A stretch of DNA of 64,000 nucleotides from Demequina sediminicola (GCF_000975055.1 NZ_BBRB01000001.1:977177-1041176); one strand, 5' to 3'; counted from the stretch's first letter, positions 9,210-18,359 are shown. The notes: generated by a model from the letters alone, not told the origin. Translations and numbers: made by a program.

Positions 9210-10052
9210 TCAGGCCGCAGCGGCGCTGTTGTCACGCCATGCAGACTGGAGCTGGTGGCGAATGTGGTCTTCGTAGTCGTGGAATGCGGTGCTTTTCAGC
9301 AGCTCCTCGTCGCGGGGGCGCGGCAGGTCGATCTCGACCTCTGCCGTGATGCGTCCCGGGTTTGCCCCCATCACGATCACGCGGTCGCTGAGGCGAACGG
9401 CCTCCGAAACGTTGTGGGTGACGAACACGACTGTGGTCTGCATGTCCCGCCAAATCTCGAGCAGCTGACCCTGCAGGGCCTCTCGCGTGAACTCGTCCAA
9501 TGCGCTGAACGGCTCATCCATCAACAGGACGTCAGGCTGAAGCCCAAACGCCCGCACAATCGACGCACGTTGCCGCATGCCACCGGACAGCTGAGCGGGC
9601 AACTTGTGTGCAGCATCGGCTAGGCCCACCCGGTCCAGAAGACCATGGATGTCGACGGGATCGGGACGGGTGTAAACCCCGCCGATGCCGTGCTGACGGC
9701 GGCGCTCAGCGCCGCGGTTGATCTTCGACGGCAGAGTCACGTTGTCCAAGACACTGAGCCACGGCAAGAGCGCCGGCACCTGGGGAACCAGGCCGATCAT
9801 CTTCGCGTCGCATGCGTCCTCGGTCCGTAGACCAAAGATCGAGACATCGCCCGAGTCGACCTCTTCCAGGCCGGCGATCATCCGCAGCATGGTGGACTTG
9901 CCGCAGCCCGATGGCCCAATGATGCTGACGAACTCGCCACGCTGAATGGCGGCGTCAACGCCACCCAAGGCGACCACTGCTTTCTGGTCAGTGCCGTAAG
10001 TCTTGTGAGCGTCGGAGACGACGATCGCGTCGGGACTCTGAGGAAGTGTCAT
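9210..10052 (-). CDS. ABC importer ATPase, SsuB/ThiZ type
   Basis: A 280-residue nucleotide-binding subunit. Walker A is GPSGCGKST (about 43-51), the Q-loop VPQVPALLPWL, the signature LSGGMRQRASIVRAF, Walker B VLLMDEPFSALD and the switch VFVTHNVSEA. It sits 2 bp after the flavin reductase stop. An insertion with GAERRRQHGIGG lies between the Q-loop and signature, common in this aliphatic-compound importer group. Confidence 0.9.
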   Translation of the reverse strand: MTLPQSPDAIVVSDAHKTYGTDQKAVVALGGVDAAIQRGEFVSIIGPSGCGKSTMLRMIAGLEEVDSGDVSIFGLRTEDACDAKMIGLVPQVPALLPWLSVLDNVTLPSKINRGAERRRQHGIGGVYTRPDPVDIHGLLDRVGLADAAHKLPAQLSGGMRQRASIVRAFGLQPDVLLMDEPFSALDEFTREALQGQLLEIWRDMQTTVVFVTHNVSEAVRLSDRVIVMGANPGRITAEVEIDLPRPRDEELLKSTAFHDYEDHIRHQLQSAWRDNSAAAA

Positions 10053-10054
10053 GA

Positions 10055-10585
10055 CTAGACCAAGTTTCGGTAGGCCCGGTTTTGGTAGACCAGGGGTGGG
10101 TTGTCAGAAGCGGACACTGCTTCCACCTCGATGAGCAACATGAGGTGGTCGCCGGCATCGTCCCGATGGGCGATCCGGCCTTTGAGTGCAGCCATGTGGC
10201 CGTCAATGACGGGCAGGTCGGGGTGTGCGTCGTCGAGAGTGACCTCGGCGAACTTGTCCGTGTTCTTGCGCGCGAAGTGGTTCGCGATCTCGCCCTGGCC
10301 GTCCGCGAGGATGTTGACCGCAACCCGGTCCGCTTCACAAAATGCGGCGTAACTGTCTGCAGTCTCCGCAAGAAACACCGCTACGAGCGGTGGGGACGAG
10401 GACACTGACGTGAAGCTGTTGGCAGTGAACCCGTACCGCTCGCCACCGTGATGGGTGGTGACGATGGTGACGGACGTAGCCATGGCGCCGAGTGCGGCGC
10501 GCAACTGGCTGGCGTCAAATTCTTGGGGCTGAGCGGCGGGGTTTGACTCGGTGTCGCGGCTGGCGTCGTGGTGAAGGGTAGTCAT
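10055..10585 (-). CDS. RutF/HpaC-like flavin reductase
   Basis: A 176-residue flavin reductase-like domain protein. The motif GERYGFTANSFTSVSSSPPLVAVFL (about residues 47-71, read in two parts) binds FMN, and ARKNTDKFAEV is typical of the reductase partners of two-component monooxygenases. ATG 10585 is preceded by GGAG at good spacing; an earlier ATG at 10627 is rejected. It should supply reduced FMN to the RutA-like and NtaA-like enzymes. Confidence 0.87.
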   Translation of the reverse strand: MTTLHHDASRDTESNPAAQPQEFDASQLRAALGAMATSVTIVTTHHGGERYGFTANSFTSVSSSPPLVAVFLAETADSYAAFCEADRVAVNILADGQGEIANHFARKNTDKFAEVTLDDAHPDLPVIDGHMAALKGRIAHRDDAGDHLMLLIEVEAVSASDNPPLVYQNRAYRNLV

Positions 10586-10642
10586 GAGAGTTCTCCTCAG
10601 GTCAAGGGGGTGGGCGACGGTGCCCAACAGTGATGTGGTGCG

Positions 10643-11164
10643 TTACGCGGCGGCGATGACAGGCAGAACAGCCTTCTGGCTGTCCACCCAAGAACTGATG
10701 GCGTCGGTGAGTGCCGCCTCATCGCGTGCGACGGACTCCATGACGCCGAGACCGTTGAAGGGGGTGAGCCCTCCGACCTCGTGAATGAGCGTGCGAGTGT
10801 GAACCGGAGTGACGGTGGCGTGGACCGGCGAACCTGCAACAGCGACAGGGATCACGATGGTGCCCGCAAGCGACGTGGGGCCGTAGCCATCGATGAATGC
10901 CTTGAGCAGTCCCGTGTAGGTGCCCTTGTAGGAGGGGGTGGCGATGAACACGATCGATGCTGCGGCCACGCGTTCGCGGGCCGCCTCGGCCTCGGGGTGC
11001 TGCCAGGTCAACAGCGTGTCAGTGAGTGACGAGAGTTCCAGGACGGAACTGTCGAGTTCGGTCTCGGCGGCGGCAAAAAGAGCGTGAGCGGCCTGGGTGG
11101 CGACGGCAAGTGTCGTCGACTCTGGGCGTGGATTGCCCGATAACAAAAGGGTATGGCAAGGCAT
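10643..11164 (-). CDS. NADPH-dependent FMN reductase, SsuE-like
   Basis: A 173-residue flavodoxin-fold reductase with the N-terminal LLLSGNPRPEST phosphate loop and the TPSYKGTYTGLLKAFID stretch (about 80-96) seen in SsuE/MsuE-type enzymes. It is the first gene of the operon; ATG 11164 follows GGAGG. A second flavin reductase of an unrelated fold in the same operon suggests each monooxygenase may have its own electron source. Confidence 0.86.
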   Translation of the reverse strand: MPCHTLLLSGNPRPESTTLAVATQAAHALFAAAETELDSSVLELSSLTDTLLTWQHPEAEAARERVAAASIVFIATPSYKGTYTGLLKAFIDGYGPTSLAGTIVIPVAVAGSPVHATVTPVHTRTLIHEVGGLTPFNGLGVMESVARDEAALTDAISSWVDSQKAVLPVIAAA

Positions 11165-11183
11165 GGGTACCTCCGTGGCTCGG

Positions 11184-11199
11184 TCAGTGAGTGCACTGA
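11184..11199. promoter_or_regulatory. inverted repeat in the leader of the catabolic operon
   Basis: TCAGTG and CACTGA flank AGTG, 20 bp upstream of the first operon gene. It is a possible operator or leader hairpin. The AT-rich stretch 11250-11305 further upstream is the likely promoter zone; I could not assign convincing -35 and -10 boxes. No regulator gene is adjacent in the operon itself. Confidence 0.35.
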
Positions 11200-11308
11200 G
11201 CGGAGAGCTTGCTGGCCGAGTGGGTGAACCAATTGGCCTGCGGAGGTCCGTCGTGTAGTAATTAAGTTAGAGGCTCAACATTTCGGAAGATTTCACGTCG
11301 TGTTAAAT

Positions 11309-11788
11309 CTACGTGTCGTGATTGTCGGGGGCAGGGATGAGCCTCGAAGCGCCGTTCTCGGTGCAGATATAGACGTCCACTCCGAGGTCGACCGCGGCCT
11401 GAGATGGCCAACTCGTCACGCCAAAGTAGGGGGCGATGCCCTCGGTGATGCCCAGCACCAGGCGCGCTCGCGGTACGGCAGAGGTGCGCAGCCACGTCAG
11501 TTTGAGCATGTCGGCAAGTACTCGGTTGCGATGTGCGGACTTCACTGTTCCTTGGGTGGGGACTAGCTTCACCAGGATGCTGTTGTCCGGTGCGGCCCCG
11601 TCGACCTCGGCTCTGACTCCTGAGGAAAGGGCTAGTGCTCGTGGCGCGAGGCTGGTCCCTAGTTCCGTGGAGATCGCGCTGAGCATGCGCCCCTCCACGG
11701 ACTCAGGGGTGAATCTGTGCCACGCCTGGTGGGTTTGCTCGGTCGCGTCTGTCATGACAGCAGTGTCGCTGGACAGTGTTTCGGTCAC
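11309..11788 (-). CDS. hypothetical protein, possible PD-(D/E)XK-like fold
   Basis: A 159-residue protein of unknown function. The middle reads GVRAEVDGAAPDNSILVKLVP followed by the helix HRNRVLADMLKLTWLR and strand RARLVLGITE, an arrangement like nuclease-type PD-(D/E)XK domains in actinobacterial hypotheticals, although the usual E-x-K is replaced by a VKL segment. The fold is an inference. GTG 11788 has a GAGA-type ribosome site; an internal ATG at 11755 is an alternative. The longer upstream frame is just translated repeat. It lies downstream of repeat copy 2. Confidence 0.6.
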   Translation of the reverse strand: MTETLSSDTAVMTDATEQTHQAWHRFTPESVEGRMLSAISTELGTSLAPRALALSSGVRAEVDGAAPDNSILVKLVPTQGTVKSAHRNRVLADMLKLTWLRTSAVPRARLVLGITEGIAPYFGVTSWPSQAAVDLGVDVYICTENGASRLIPAPDNHDT

Positions 11789-11809
11789 GTTTCTCTCGCC
11801 CCGCTCTTC

Positions 11810-11869
11810 GCCAAATGGCTCCATTTCGCTGTCTAGAGGGCTCAAAACAGCGAAATGGAGCCATTTGGC
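11810..11869. repeat. 60-bp dispersed palindromic repeat, copy 2
   Basis: Two perfect 22-bp arms (11810-11831 and 11848-11869) around a 16-bp centre beginning TCTAGAGGGCTC and ending AAAA. It lies 57 nt 3' of the ATPase stop. The flanks continue as an imperfect inverted pyrimidine/purine stretch (CCCCGCTCTTC on the left, GAAAAGAGCGGGG on the right). Confidence 0.95.
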
Positions 11870-11925
11870 GAGGAAAGAGCGAGGAAAAGAGCGGGGAAAT
11901 GGCGGGGAACGAGAGGCGGGGCGGG

Positions 11926-12693
11926 TTAGCGTCCTGAGGGTGCACCCGTGATGGCCGCAATGATGTCCTCGTAGCGCACATCGGATGCCACGAAGGAACC
12001 GTTGTTGCGGCCATGGCGCAACACCTCGATGCGATCCGCGACCGCTCGGATGTCCGTCAGGTTGTGGCTGATGATCAGGACGCCCAGTCCCATCGAGCGC
12101 AACTGCGAGATGTACGTCAACACCTCTGCTGTCTGGGAGATCGATAGCGACGATGTGGGCTCGTCCAACACTATGAGCTTGGGCTTGCCTACCAGCGTGC
12201 GCGCGATCGCCACGCATTGGCGTTGCCCTGCGGTGAGGTTGGCGAGTGGGGTTCGTGGCGAGGGTATGCGGGCGTTGAGGTTCTTGAGGAAGTCGCGGGC
12301 CATCGACTCCATGGCTTCCTCGTCGAGCAGTCCGTGCTCGATGATTTCCTGGCCGAGGAAGATGTTGGCAGTGACGTCGAGGTTTTCGGAGAGCGCGAGC
12401 CCCTGGAAAACGGTTGCGATTCCCGCTGACCTCGCACCGCGCGTGGTGTGCGATGGCAGTGGCTTGCCGTCGATGCGGAGTGTTCCGCCGTCAGGTGCGT
12501 AGACGCCTGCAATGACGCGCGCGAGCGTTGACTTTCCTGCGGCGTTGTCCCCGACTAGTGCAACGACCTCGTGCGGGCTCACTTCTATGTCCACATCCAC
12601 AAGCGCTTGGACGGCGCCAAAGTTCTTAGAGATGTGGCGTGCGTGCAGTAGTGGCTCCGTTGCCATTCGTGCTCCATCGTTGGGGGTACTCAT
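11926..12693 (-). CDS. orphan single-domain sugar-type ABC ATPase
   Basis: A 255-residue ATPase of the FrcA/ribose-importer type. Walker A is GDNAAGKST, the signature is LTAGQRQCVAIART rather than LSGGQ, and Walker B is LIVLDEPTSSLS; H-loop LIISHNLTD. ATG 12693 overlaps the ROK stop as ATGA and follows GGAGGT. It is co-transcribed with the ROK regulator and has no permease beside it. It may serve the divergent GguB/ChvE importer, an importer elsewhere, or have a regulatory role. Confidence 0.85.
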   Translation of the reverse strand: MSTPNDGARMATEPLLHARHISKNFGAVQALVDVDIEVSPHEVVALVGDNAAGKSTLARVIAGVYAPDGGTLRIDGKPLPSHTTRGARSAGIATVFQGLALSENLDVTANIFLGQEIIEHGLLDEEAMESMARDFLKNLNARIPSPRTPLANLTAGQRQCVAIARTLVGKPKLIVLDEPTSSLSISQTAEVLTYISQLRSMGLGVLIISHNLTDIRAVADRIEVLRHGRNNGSFVASDVRYEDIIAAITGAPSGR

Positions 12694-13877
12694 AGTGACA
12701 CCTCCGGGGCATTGCCGGTGGCGGGGGAAAGATCGGCGGCTACGGCGAGTGCTCCGTACAGTTCTGCGTCTTCTCCGAGTTGGTTGGCGCGGACCTCGAC
12801 TGCAGGTGCTTGGGACACGGGGACGCGCCTGCGCATGGCTTCTTCGATGGGTGCCATCAGCAGGTCGCCTGCGGCTGCGAGCTCTCCTCCCATCAGTACC
12901 ACGCTGGGGCCTACGGCTACGGCGGCGTTTGCTGCCACCAGGCCGATGGCGGCTCCAGCGTCCATGACGACTTGCTGGCATCCGGGGTCACCTTGCTCGG
13001 CGTAGGTGAGGACGTCGGCGAGGGTAAGAGGGCCGTGGGATTGGCGTAGCGAGTCGACGAGTGCGTGCGAGCCGCAGACGGTGATGAGGCAGCCGCGGCT
13101 TCCGCATCGGCAGATGGGGCCTTGGGGGTCCACGAGCGCGTGGCCGATCTCGCCTGCGAGCCCACGGTGGCCGTGGTGAATGGCGCCTTCTACGATGACG
13201 CCGGAGCCGACGCCGTGGGAGGCGCGGATGTAGAGAAGGTTGCTGATGCCGCGGCCAGCTCCGAACCGCACCTCACCGAGGGCTCCCAGGTTGGCGTCGT
13301 TGTCGACGGTGACGGGTACGCCGAGTCTGCGGCCGAGGACTTCTCCGAGTGGGATGCCTTCCCAGCCACGGAGGATTCCTGCGACGGAGATTGCGCCTGT
13401 GGCGGGGTCGACGGGTGCTGGAACGCCGATGCCGATGCCGAGGACTTCGGTAAGGCCGGAGCCCAGGCCGTCGACGAGCTCGGCGACCATGACGGCGGCA
13501 CGGTCGAGGGTGGTGTCGTGGCGGTGGTCGTCGGGGAGCGGCAGGACACGCCGTTCGAGGAACTCGAAGCGGGAATCGGCCACGGCGACTCGGAGGGAAC
13601 GTTCGGTGACGTGGAGTCCGACGAGAAGTCCGGTTTTGTGGGCGAGGGTCACCATTTGTGCGCGGCGGCCGCTGCGGATGGTGTGGCGGGTCTCGACGAT
13701 GCCTGCGGCGAGGAGGTCTTTGACGATGCCTGAGACGGTTGCTGGGGAGAGTCCGGTGGCCTGTGCGATCTCGACTTGGGTGATGGATCCGAACTGGCGG
13801 ATGGCGTCGAGGAGGCGTTCGCTGTTGGCTTGGCGCAGGGAGGACTGAGATCCGGAGTTCTTTTGCGCCCGCGCCAT
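12690..13877 (-). CDS. ROK-family transcriptional repressor
   Basis: A 395-residue NagC/XylR-type regulator. An N-terminal winged helix (ITQVEIAQATGLSPATVSGI, about 31-50) precedes a ROK sugar-kinase-like domain with LGIGIGVPAPVD, the zinc-binding CRCGSRGC segment (about 250-257) and VVLMGGELAAAG. It is divergent from the sugar importer and probably controls it in response to the sugar or its phosphate. The -10-like TAGTAT lies 6 nt before the start, so the mRNA is probably leaderless. Confidence 0.92.
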   Translation of the reverse strand: MARAQKNSGSQSSLRQANSERLLDAIRQFGSITQVEIAQATGLSPATVSGIVKDLLAAGIVETRHTIRSGRRAQMVTLAHKTGLLVGLHVTERSLRVAVADSRFEFLERRVLPLPDDHRHDTTLDRAAVMVAELVDGLGSGLTEVLGIGIGVPAPVDPATGAISVAGILRGWEGIPLGEVLGRRLGVPVTVDNDANLGALGEVRFGAGRGISNLLYIRASHGVGSGVIVEGAIHHGHRGLAGEIGHALVDPQGPICRCGSRGCLITVCGSHALVDSLRQSHGPLTLADVLTYAEQGDPGCQQVVMDAGAAIGLVAANAAVAVGPSVVLMGGELAAAGDLLMAPIEEAMRRRVPVSQAPAVEVRANQLGEDAELYGALAVAADLSPATGNAPEVSL

Positions 13878-13883
13878 GGCCAG

Positions 13884-13889
13884 ATACTA
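13884..13889 (-). promoter_or_regulatory. -10 element of the ROK gene (leaderless)
   Basis: TAGTAT on the minus strand, with 6 nt between it and ATG 13877. Transcription would start at or next to the A of the start codon. Confidence 0.55.
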
Positions 13890-13933
13890 CCGGTGGAAGG
13901 GCAGTGTCGGTAGCCCCATTGACTTTGGGATGT

Positions 13934-14130
13934 GAACTCAAAGAGGGCCGCCAATCCGGCTGAATTCAGTCCGAATGCGTGCTTCCAGGGCCTTTGGCGG
14001 GGCAATCTTCCTAGAATGTCGAGCTTTGCTGCATCGAGCGCCGCGACTTGACCGGTTGAGTTCGCGTGTTGTTACGAACGGATAACGCTTGAGTTTGGGA
14101 CTTGACGACAAGGGGGCGCGGTCCTAGCGT
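13934..14130 (+). promoter_or_regulatory. promoter and candidate operators of the sugar importer
   Basis: In the 313-bp gap between the ROK gene and gguA, a promoter is readable: TTGACG (14102-14107), 17 bp, TAGCGT (14125-14130). Upstream are GTTA-N8-TAAC (14071-14086), TTGAGTTC (14056-14063), TTGAGTTT (14089-14096) and, inverted, GAACTCAA (13934-13941). These are candidate ROK binding sites; the assignment is inference. Confidence 0.5.
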
Positions 14131-14190
14131 TTGGTGGTGTCGCCAACAATCGGCGGCACACGCGAATCTGCACAATGAAGTGGAGCCCAC

Positions 14191-15732
14191 GTGAGTACTT
14201 CTCACCACAAGCTTGAGATGCGTCAGATCACCAAGGAGTTTCCTGGGGTCAAGGCGCTCGATCGGGTCGATCTCACCGTCGACGCCGGTGAGATCCACGC
14301 GATCTGCGGCGAGAACGGTGCCGGCAAGTCGACCTTGATGAAGGTCCTTTCCGGCGTCTACCCGCACGGAACTTACAGCGGAGACATCGTCCTGGATGGC
14401 GAGGTTGTCGAGTTCAAAGACCTCAAAGCCTCCGAGCACGCCGGCATCGTCATCATTCACCAGGAACTGGCGCTCATCCCCGAACTCTCCGTGATGGAGA
14501 ACATCTTCCTCGGCAACGAGGTGGTGTCCCACGGACTCATCGACTGGGACCGTGCCCGCTCGCTGACCCTTGAACTTCTGGCCCAGGTAGGCCTCAGCGT
14601 GGACCCGCGCGTTCCCATCAAGAACCTCGGCGTCGGCCAACAGCAGTTGATTGAAATCGCCAAGGCGCTCTCCAAGGACGTGAAGCTGCTGATCCTCGAC
14701 GAACCCACGTCGGCGCTCAATGAGCACGACTCGCACAACCTGCTCGAGCTCCTCCGTGGCCTCAAGGCCAAGGGCATGACGTCGATCATGATCAGCCACA
14801 AACTCAACGAGATCGAGGCCATCGCAGACTCCGTCACCATCATTCGTGACGGCCTGACCATTGAGCGCCTGGCCAAGACCAACGGTGACCTCGACGAGGA
14901 CTGCATCATTCGCGGCATGGTCGGACGTGCGCTCGACGCCCGCTACCCACCTCGCGACGTCAAGGTCGGGGAGGTGCTGTTCGAGGTCGAAGACTGGACA
15001 GTCGAGGACGCCAACATCCCGGGCCGCATGCTTGCCAAGTCCTCAAGCTTCAGAGTCAGAGCGGGAGAGATCGTCGGCTTCGCTGGTGTGATGGGCGCCG
15101 GCCGTACCGAACTCGCGCGCTCCGTCTTCGGGCGCTCGTTCGGCACCTACCGGTCCGGTACCACGCGACTGCACGGCAAAGAAGTGAAGATGACCACCGT
15201 CGACTCCGCTATCAAGCACGGCCTCGCGTACGTCCCTGAAGACCGCAAGACGCTCGGACTGAACCTGCTCGACAGCATCAGGACCACCATCGTCTCAGCA
15301 GACCTCGACAGGATCACGCCCCACGTCCTCCTCGACGAAGACATGGAGTACGAAGCGGCCGAGTCGTTCCGCAAGTCAATGCGAATCAAGACTCCCCACG
15401 TCAACCGTGGTGTCGCGACACTCTCCGGCGGCAACCAGCAGAAGGTCGTGCTCAGCAAGTGGATGTTCACTGAGCCGGAGCTGCTGATCCTTGACGAGCC
15501 CACCCGTGGCATCGACGTGGGCGCGAAGTACGAGATTTACGGCCTCATCAACCAGATGGCGGCTGCAGGCAAAGCCGTGGTGCTGATCTCCTCGGAACTG
15601 CCTGAACTGCTCGGAATGTGTGACCGCATTTACACGGTCTGTGAAGGGCGTATCACTGGCGATGTGCCCCGCTCGGAAGCAGACCAAGAGATGCTCATGC
15701 GTCTCATGACGACCACGACGTCAGCCGCATAG
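14191..15732 (+). CDS. gguA: sugar ABC importer ATPase, GguA-like, two ATPase domains
   Basis: A 513-residue duplicated ATPase of the MglA/XylG/GguA class. First Walker A is GENGAGKST (about 34-42) with signature-region [15 protein letters not shown] and Walker [13 protein letters not shown]; the second half has the degenerate [23 protein letters not shown] and [15 protein letters not shown] 14191 follows GTGGAG. It forms an operon with gguB and chvE. This importer group takes up several aldoses such as xylose, galactose and arabinose. Confidence 0.93.
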   Translation: MSTSHHKLEMRQITKEFPGVKALDRVDLTVDAGEIHAICGENGAGKSTLMKVLSGVYPHGTYSGDIVLDGEVVEFKDLKASEHAGIVIIHQELALIPELSVMENIFLGNEVVSHGLIDWDRARSLTLELLAQVGLSVDPRVPIKNLGVGQQQLIEIAKALSKDVKLLILDEPTSALNEHDSHNLLELLRGLKAKGMTSIMISHKLNEIEAIADSVTIIRDGLTIERLAKTNGDLDEDCIIRGMVGRALDARYPPRDVKVGEVLFEVEDWTVEDANIPGRMLAKSSSFRVRAGEIVGFAGVMGAGRTELARSVFGRSFGTYRSGTTRLHGKEVKMTTVDSAIKHGLAYVPEDRKTLGLNLLDSIRTTIVSADLDRITPHVLLDEDMEYEAAESFRKSMRIKTPHVNRGVATLSGGNQQKVVLSKWMFTEPELLILDEPTRGIDVGAKYEIYGLINQMAAAGKAVVLISSELPELLGMCDRIYTVCEGRITGDVPRSEADQEMLMRLMTTTTSAA

Positions 15733-15777
15733 GCGCGGACGACATCGCTCACCCCTGTATCTAAGGAAAACTTCCTC

Positions 15778-17175
15778 ATGACTGCACTGAGAACTCACTT
15801 TGGCGGCGCAGGCCGTCAGTTCTCCATGTTGATCGCGCTTGCAGCGTTGATCGCGTTCTTCCAGATCGCCACGGGCGGCAAGGTCTTAACGCCCAGCAAC
15901 ATGATGAACCTCATCAACGGCAACTCCCACGTGCTGATCCTCGCCATCGGCATGGTGATGGTGATCGTCGTCGGCCACATCGACCTTTCTGTTGGATCGG
16001 TCGCCGCCGTCGTCGGCATCATCGTCGCGATTGCACTCCGAGACTGGGGTATTCCCTGGTGGGCCGGCCTGCTGCTCGGCCTTGTGGTGGGAGCCCTGAT
16101 AGGTATGTGGCAGGGCTGGTGGGTGGCTTACATTGGCATCCCCGGCTTCATTACGACGCTCGCGGGCATGATGATCTTCCGTGGCCTCAACCAGTACATC
16201 GGTAAGTCCAACTCTGTGCCCGTGCCGGAAGAGTTCCAGACCATGGGAGCGGGGTATATCCCGGAGTTTGGGCCAGTCACAGGTTTCAACAATGCGACCC
16301 TGCTGTTAGGTATCGCCGCGGGCGCCTACGTCATCTGGCGTGAGGTCGCCAAGCGTCGTCGCGCCGCCAAGGTGGGCTTCGCTCCCGACCCGCTCTGGGT
16401 GGTCGGTATCCGTGCAGGCCTCCTGTTGGCCTTCATCGGCTACTTCACCTACCTGTTTGCAACCGGCCGTCCCGGAACATCGTTCCCCATCCCCGGTGTG
16501 ATCCTCGTATTGCTCGTGGTGCTCTATCACACGATCACCCAGCGCACGAAGCTCGGCCGTCACGTCTACGCCGTCGGTGGCAACCGTGCCGCTGCATCGC
16601 TGTCCGGTGTCTCCACACGTCGCACCTACTTCTTTGTCATGGCGAACATGTCCGTCCTTGCAGCCTTCGCAGGAATGATGTTCATCGGCCGAGCCCGAGC
16701 ATCGGGCCCGTTCGACGGAACGATGTGGGAGCTCGACGCGATCGCCGCAGTCTTCATCGGCGGTGCCGCTGTCACAGGTGGTATCGGAACGGTGACCGGC
16801 TCGATCATCGGTGGTCTGGTCATGGCGACGCTCAACAACGGGCTGCAGCTCATGGGTGTCGGTTCCGACATGACGCAGATCATCAAGGGCCTCGTGCTCC
16901 TCGCGGCTGTCGCCTTCGATGTCTACAACAAGTCGCAGGGCAAGCCCTCGATCACCGGACTGCTGTTCCGTCGCCGCCCCCGTGACGACGATTCCGACAG
17001 TTCAGGTGCCACCGCAGGTGGATCAGGAGAGACCGGCGCCATGGGTGCGGACTCCGACAACGCCACCGCTACTAGCCCTGCCCCGGTCCCCGAGGCCGAG
17101 GCTCGCCAGCAGCCGGGACTCCCCGGCGCCACACAGATGTCGCATTCAACGCCGAATGCGCAGAAAGGAAACTAG
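15778..17175 (+). CDS. gguB: sugar ABC importer permease, GguB-like
   Basis: A 465-residue permease with about ten or more membrane segments and the motif GHIDLSVGSVAAVVG (about 63-77) that is typical of ribose/xylose-type permeases. ATG 15778 follows AAGGAAAA. It has an unusual hydrophilic C-terminal tail of roughly 60 residues rich in Ser, Gly, Ala, Pro and Glu, predicted cytoplasmic and not needed for the core fold. It lies 45 bp after gguA. Confidence 0.93.
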   Translation: MTALRTHFGGAGRQFSMLIALAALIAFFQIATGGKVLTPSNMMNLINGNSHVLILAIGMVMVIVVGHIDLSVGSVAAVVGIIVAIALRDWGIPWWAGLLLGLVVGALIGMWQGWWVAYIGIPGFITTLAGMMIFRGLNQYIGKSNSVPVPEEFQTMGAGYIPEFGPVTGFNNATLLLGIAAGAYVIWREVAKRRRAAKVGFAPDPLWVVGIRAGLLLAFIGYFTYLFATGRPGTSFPIPGVILVLLVVLYHTITQRTKLGRHVYAVGGNRAAASLSGVSTRRTYFFVMANMSVLAAFAGMMFIGRARASGPFDGTMWELDAIAAVFIGGAAVTGGIGTVTGSIIGGLVMATLNNGLQLMGVGSDMTQIIKGLVLLAAVAFDVYNKSQGKPSITGLLFRRRPRDDDSDSSGATAGGSGETGAMGADSDNATATSPAPVPEAEARQQPGLPGATQMSHSTPNAQKGN

Positions 17176-17177
17176 AC

Positions 17178-18299
17178 ATGAGCAGGAACATGAAGGGCAT
17201 CGCTGCCCTGGCAGCGGTAGGAGCAATTGTGCTCGCCGGCTGCTCGACTGACCGCGAAGGAACCGAAACGGAAGAGTCGATGTCGGCTACTGCCGCAGCC
17301 GGTGGCTCCGAAGTCTGCATCGAGGAGGGCGCCACGATTGGTGTTGCCCTTCCGCAGAAGACCTCTGAGAACTGGGTGCTTGCTGAGGAGCTGTTCAACG
17401 ACGGCTTGACCGAGGCCGGCTACCAGCCCATCGTGCAGTTCGGAAACTCCGGCGTGACCGAACAGCAGAACCAGATCGATGCCATGGTGGAGCAGGACGC
17501 ACAGGTCATCGTGGTGGGTGCCATTGATGGCTCGCAGCTGGGTACCCAGCTTGAGTCGGCCAAGGATGGCGGCGCGACGGTCATTGCTTATGACCGCCTC
17601 GTCAAGAACACCGAGGCCGTTGACGCTTACATTGCCTTCGATAACTACCAGGTGGGTGTGCTCCAGGGCGACGCTCTCCTCCAGGGACTCGGCGAGCGTA
17701 AGGGTGAAGGTCCTTACAACATCGAGCTGATTGCGGGCTCCGCTGACGACGCGAACTCCATCCCGTTCTTTGAGGGTGCCATGAGCGTTCTGCAGCCAGA
17801 GATCGACTCGGGAAACCTGGTCGTTGTTTCCGGTCAGACCACGTTCGAGCAGGCAGCCACCGATGGCTGGCAGGCTGAGAACGCTCAGACTCGTATGGAC
17901 ACCATCATGTCGGGCTCGTACTCGGGTGACACTGAACTGCACGGTGTGCTCTCCCCCAACGACACGCTGGCTCGTGCAGCGCTGACGTCGGTGGACCAGG
18001 CCGGTAAAGACACCCCCGTCATCACCGGTCAGGACTCGGAGGTTGAGTCGGTGAAGTCGATTGTGGCTGGTGAGCAGTACTCCACTATTTACAAGGACAC
18101 CCGCGAGCTCGTGGCTCAGACCATCGACTCGGTGAACGCACTTGCCGCATGTGGTGAGATCCCGATCAACGACACCGAGCAGTATGACAACGGCGTCAAG
18201 ATCGTTCCGGCATACCTGTTGGAGCCCACCATCGTCACGCAGGAGAACGCGGCTGAGGTCTACGCAAATGACCCCACGCTTGGCCCGCTGACTGAGTAA
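17178..18299 (+). CDS. chvE: sugar-binding lipoprotein, ChvE-like
   Basis: A 373-residue lipoprotein with lipobox VLAGC (Cys22) and a short acidic Ser/Thr linker. The periplasmic-binding type 1 fold is seen in IGVALPQKTSENWVL, VVGAIDGSQLGTQL, VIAYDRLVKNTE and VITGQDSE. It begins 2 bp after the gguB stop, with AAAGGAAA ahead of ATG 17178. Last gene of the importer operon, followed by a strong terminator. Confidence 0.94.
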   Translation: MSRNMKGIAALAAVGAIVLAGCSTDREGTETEESMSATAAAGGSEVCIEEGATIGVALPQKTSENWVLAEELFNDGLTEAGYQPIVQFGNSGVTEQQNQIDAMVEQDAQVIVVGAIDGSQLGTQLESAKDGGATVIAYDRLVKNTEAVDAYIAFDNYQVGVLQGDALLQGLGERKGEGPYNIELIAGSADDANSIPFFEGAMSVLQPEIDSGNLVVVSGQTTFEQAATDGWQAENAQTRMDTIMSGSYSGDTELHGVLSPNDTLARAALTSVDQAGKDTPVITGQDSEVESVKSIVAGEQYSTIYKDTRELVAQTIDSVNALAACGEIPINDTEQYDNGVKIVPAYLLEPTIVTQENAAEVYANDPTLGPLTE

Positions 18300-18327
18300 T
18301 ACTGCAGTAGTGAAAGCATGATCGGGT

Positions 18328-18359
18328 GCGGGCGGTGAAGAGTGATCTTCACCGCCCGC
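18328..18359 (+). terminator. terminator hairpin after chvE
   Basis: A perfect 14-bp stem (starting GCGGGCGG, ending CCGCCCGC) with a 4-nt GTGA loop, 29 nt after the stop. No U-tract follows. Repeat copy 3 comes 20 nt later, so the repeat is not the only terminator-like structure here. Confidence 0.8.

Noticed and set aside
11789..12217. Long upstream extension of the 11309 gene
   Set aside because: It runs antisense through the ATPase gene and repeat copy 2 and has no protein-like pattern.
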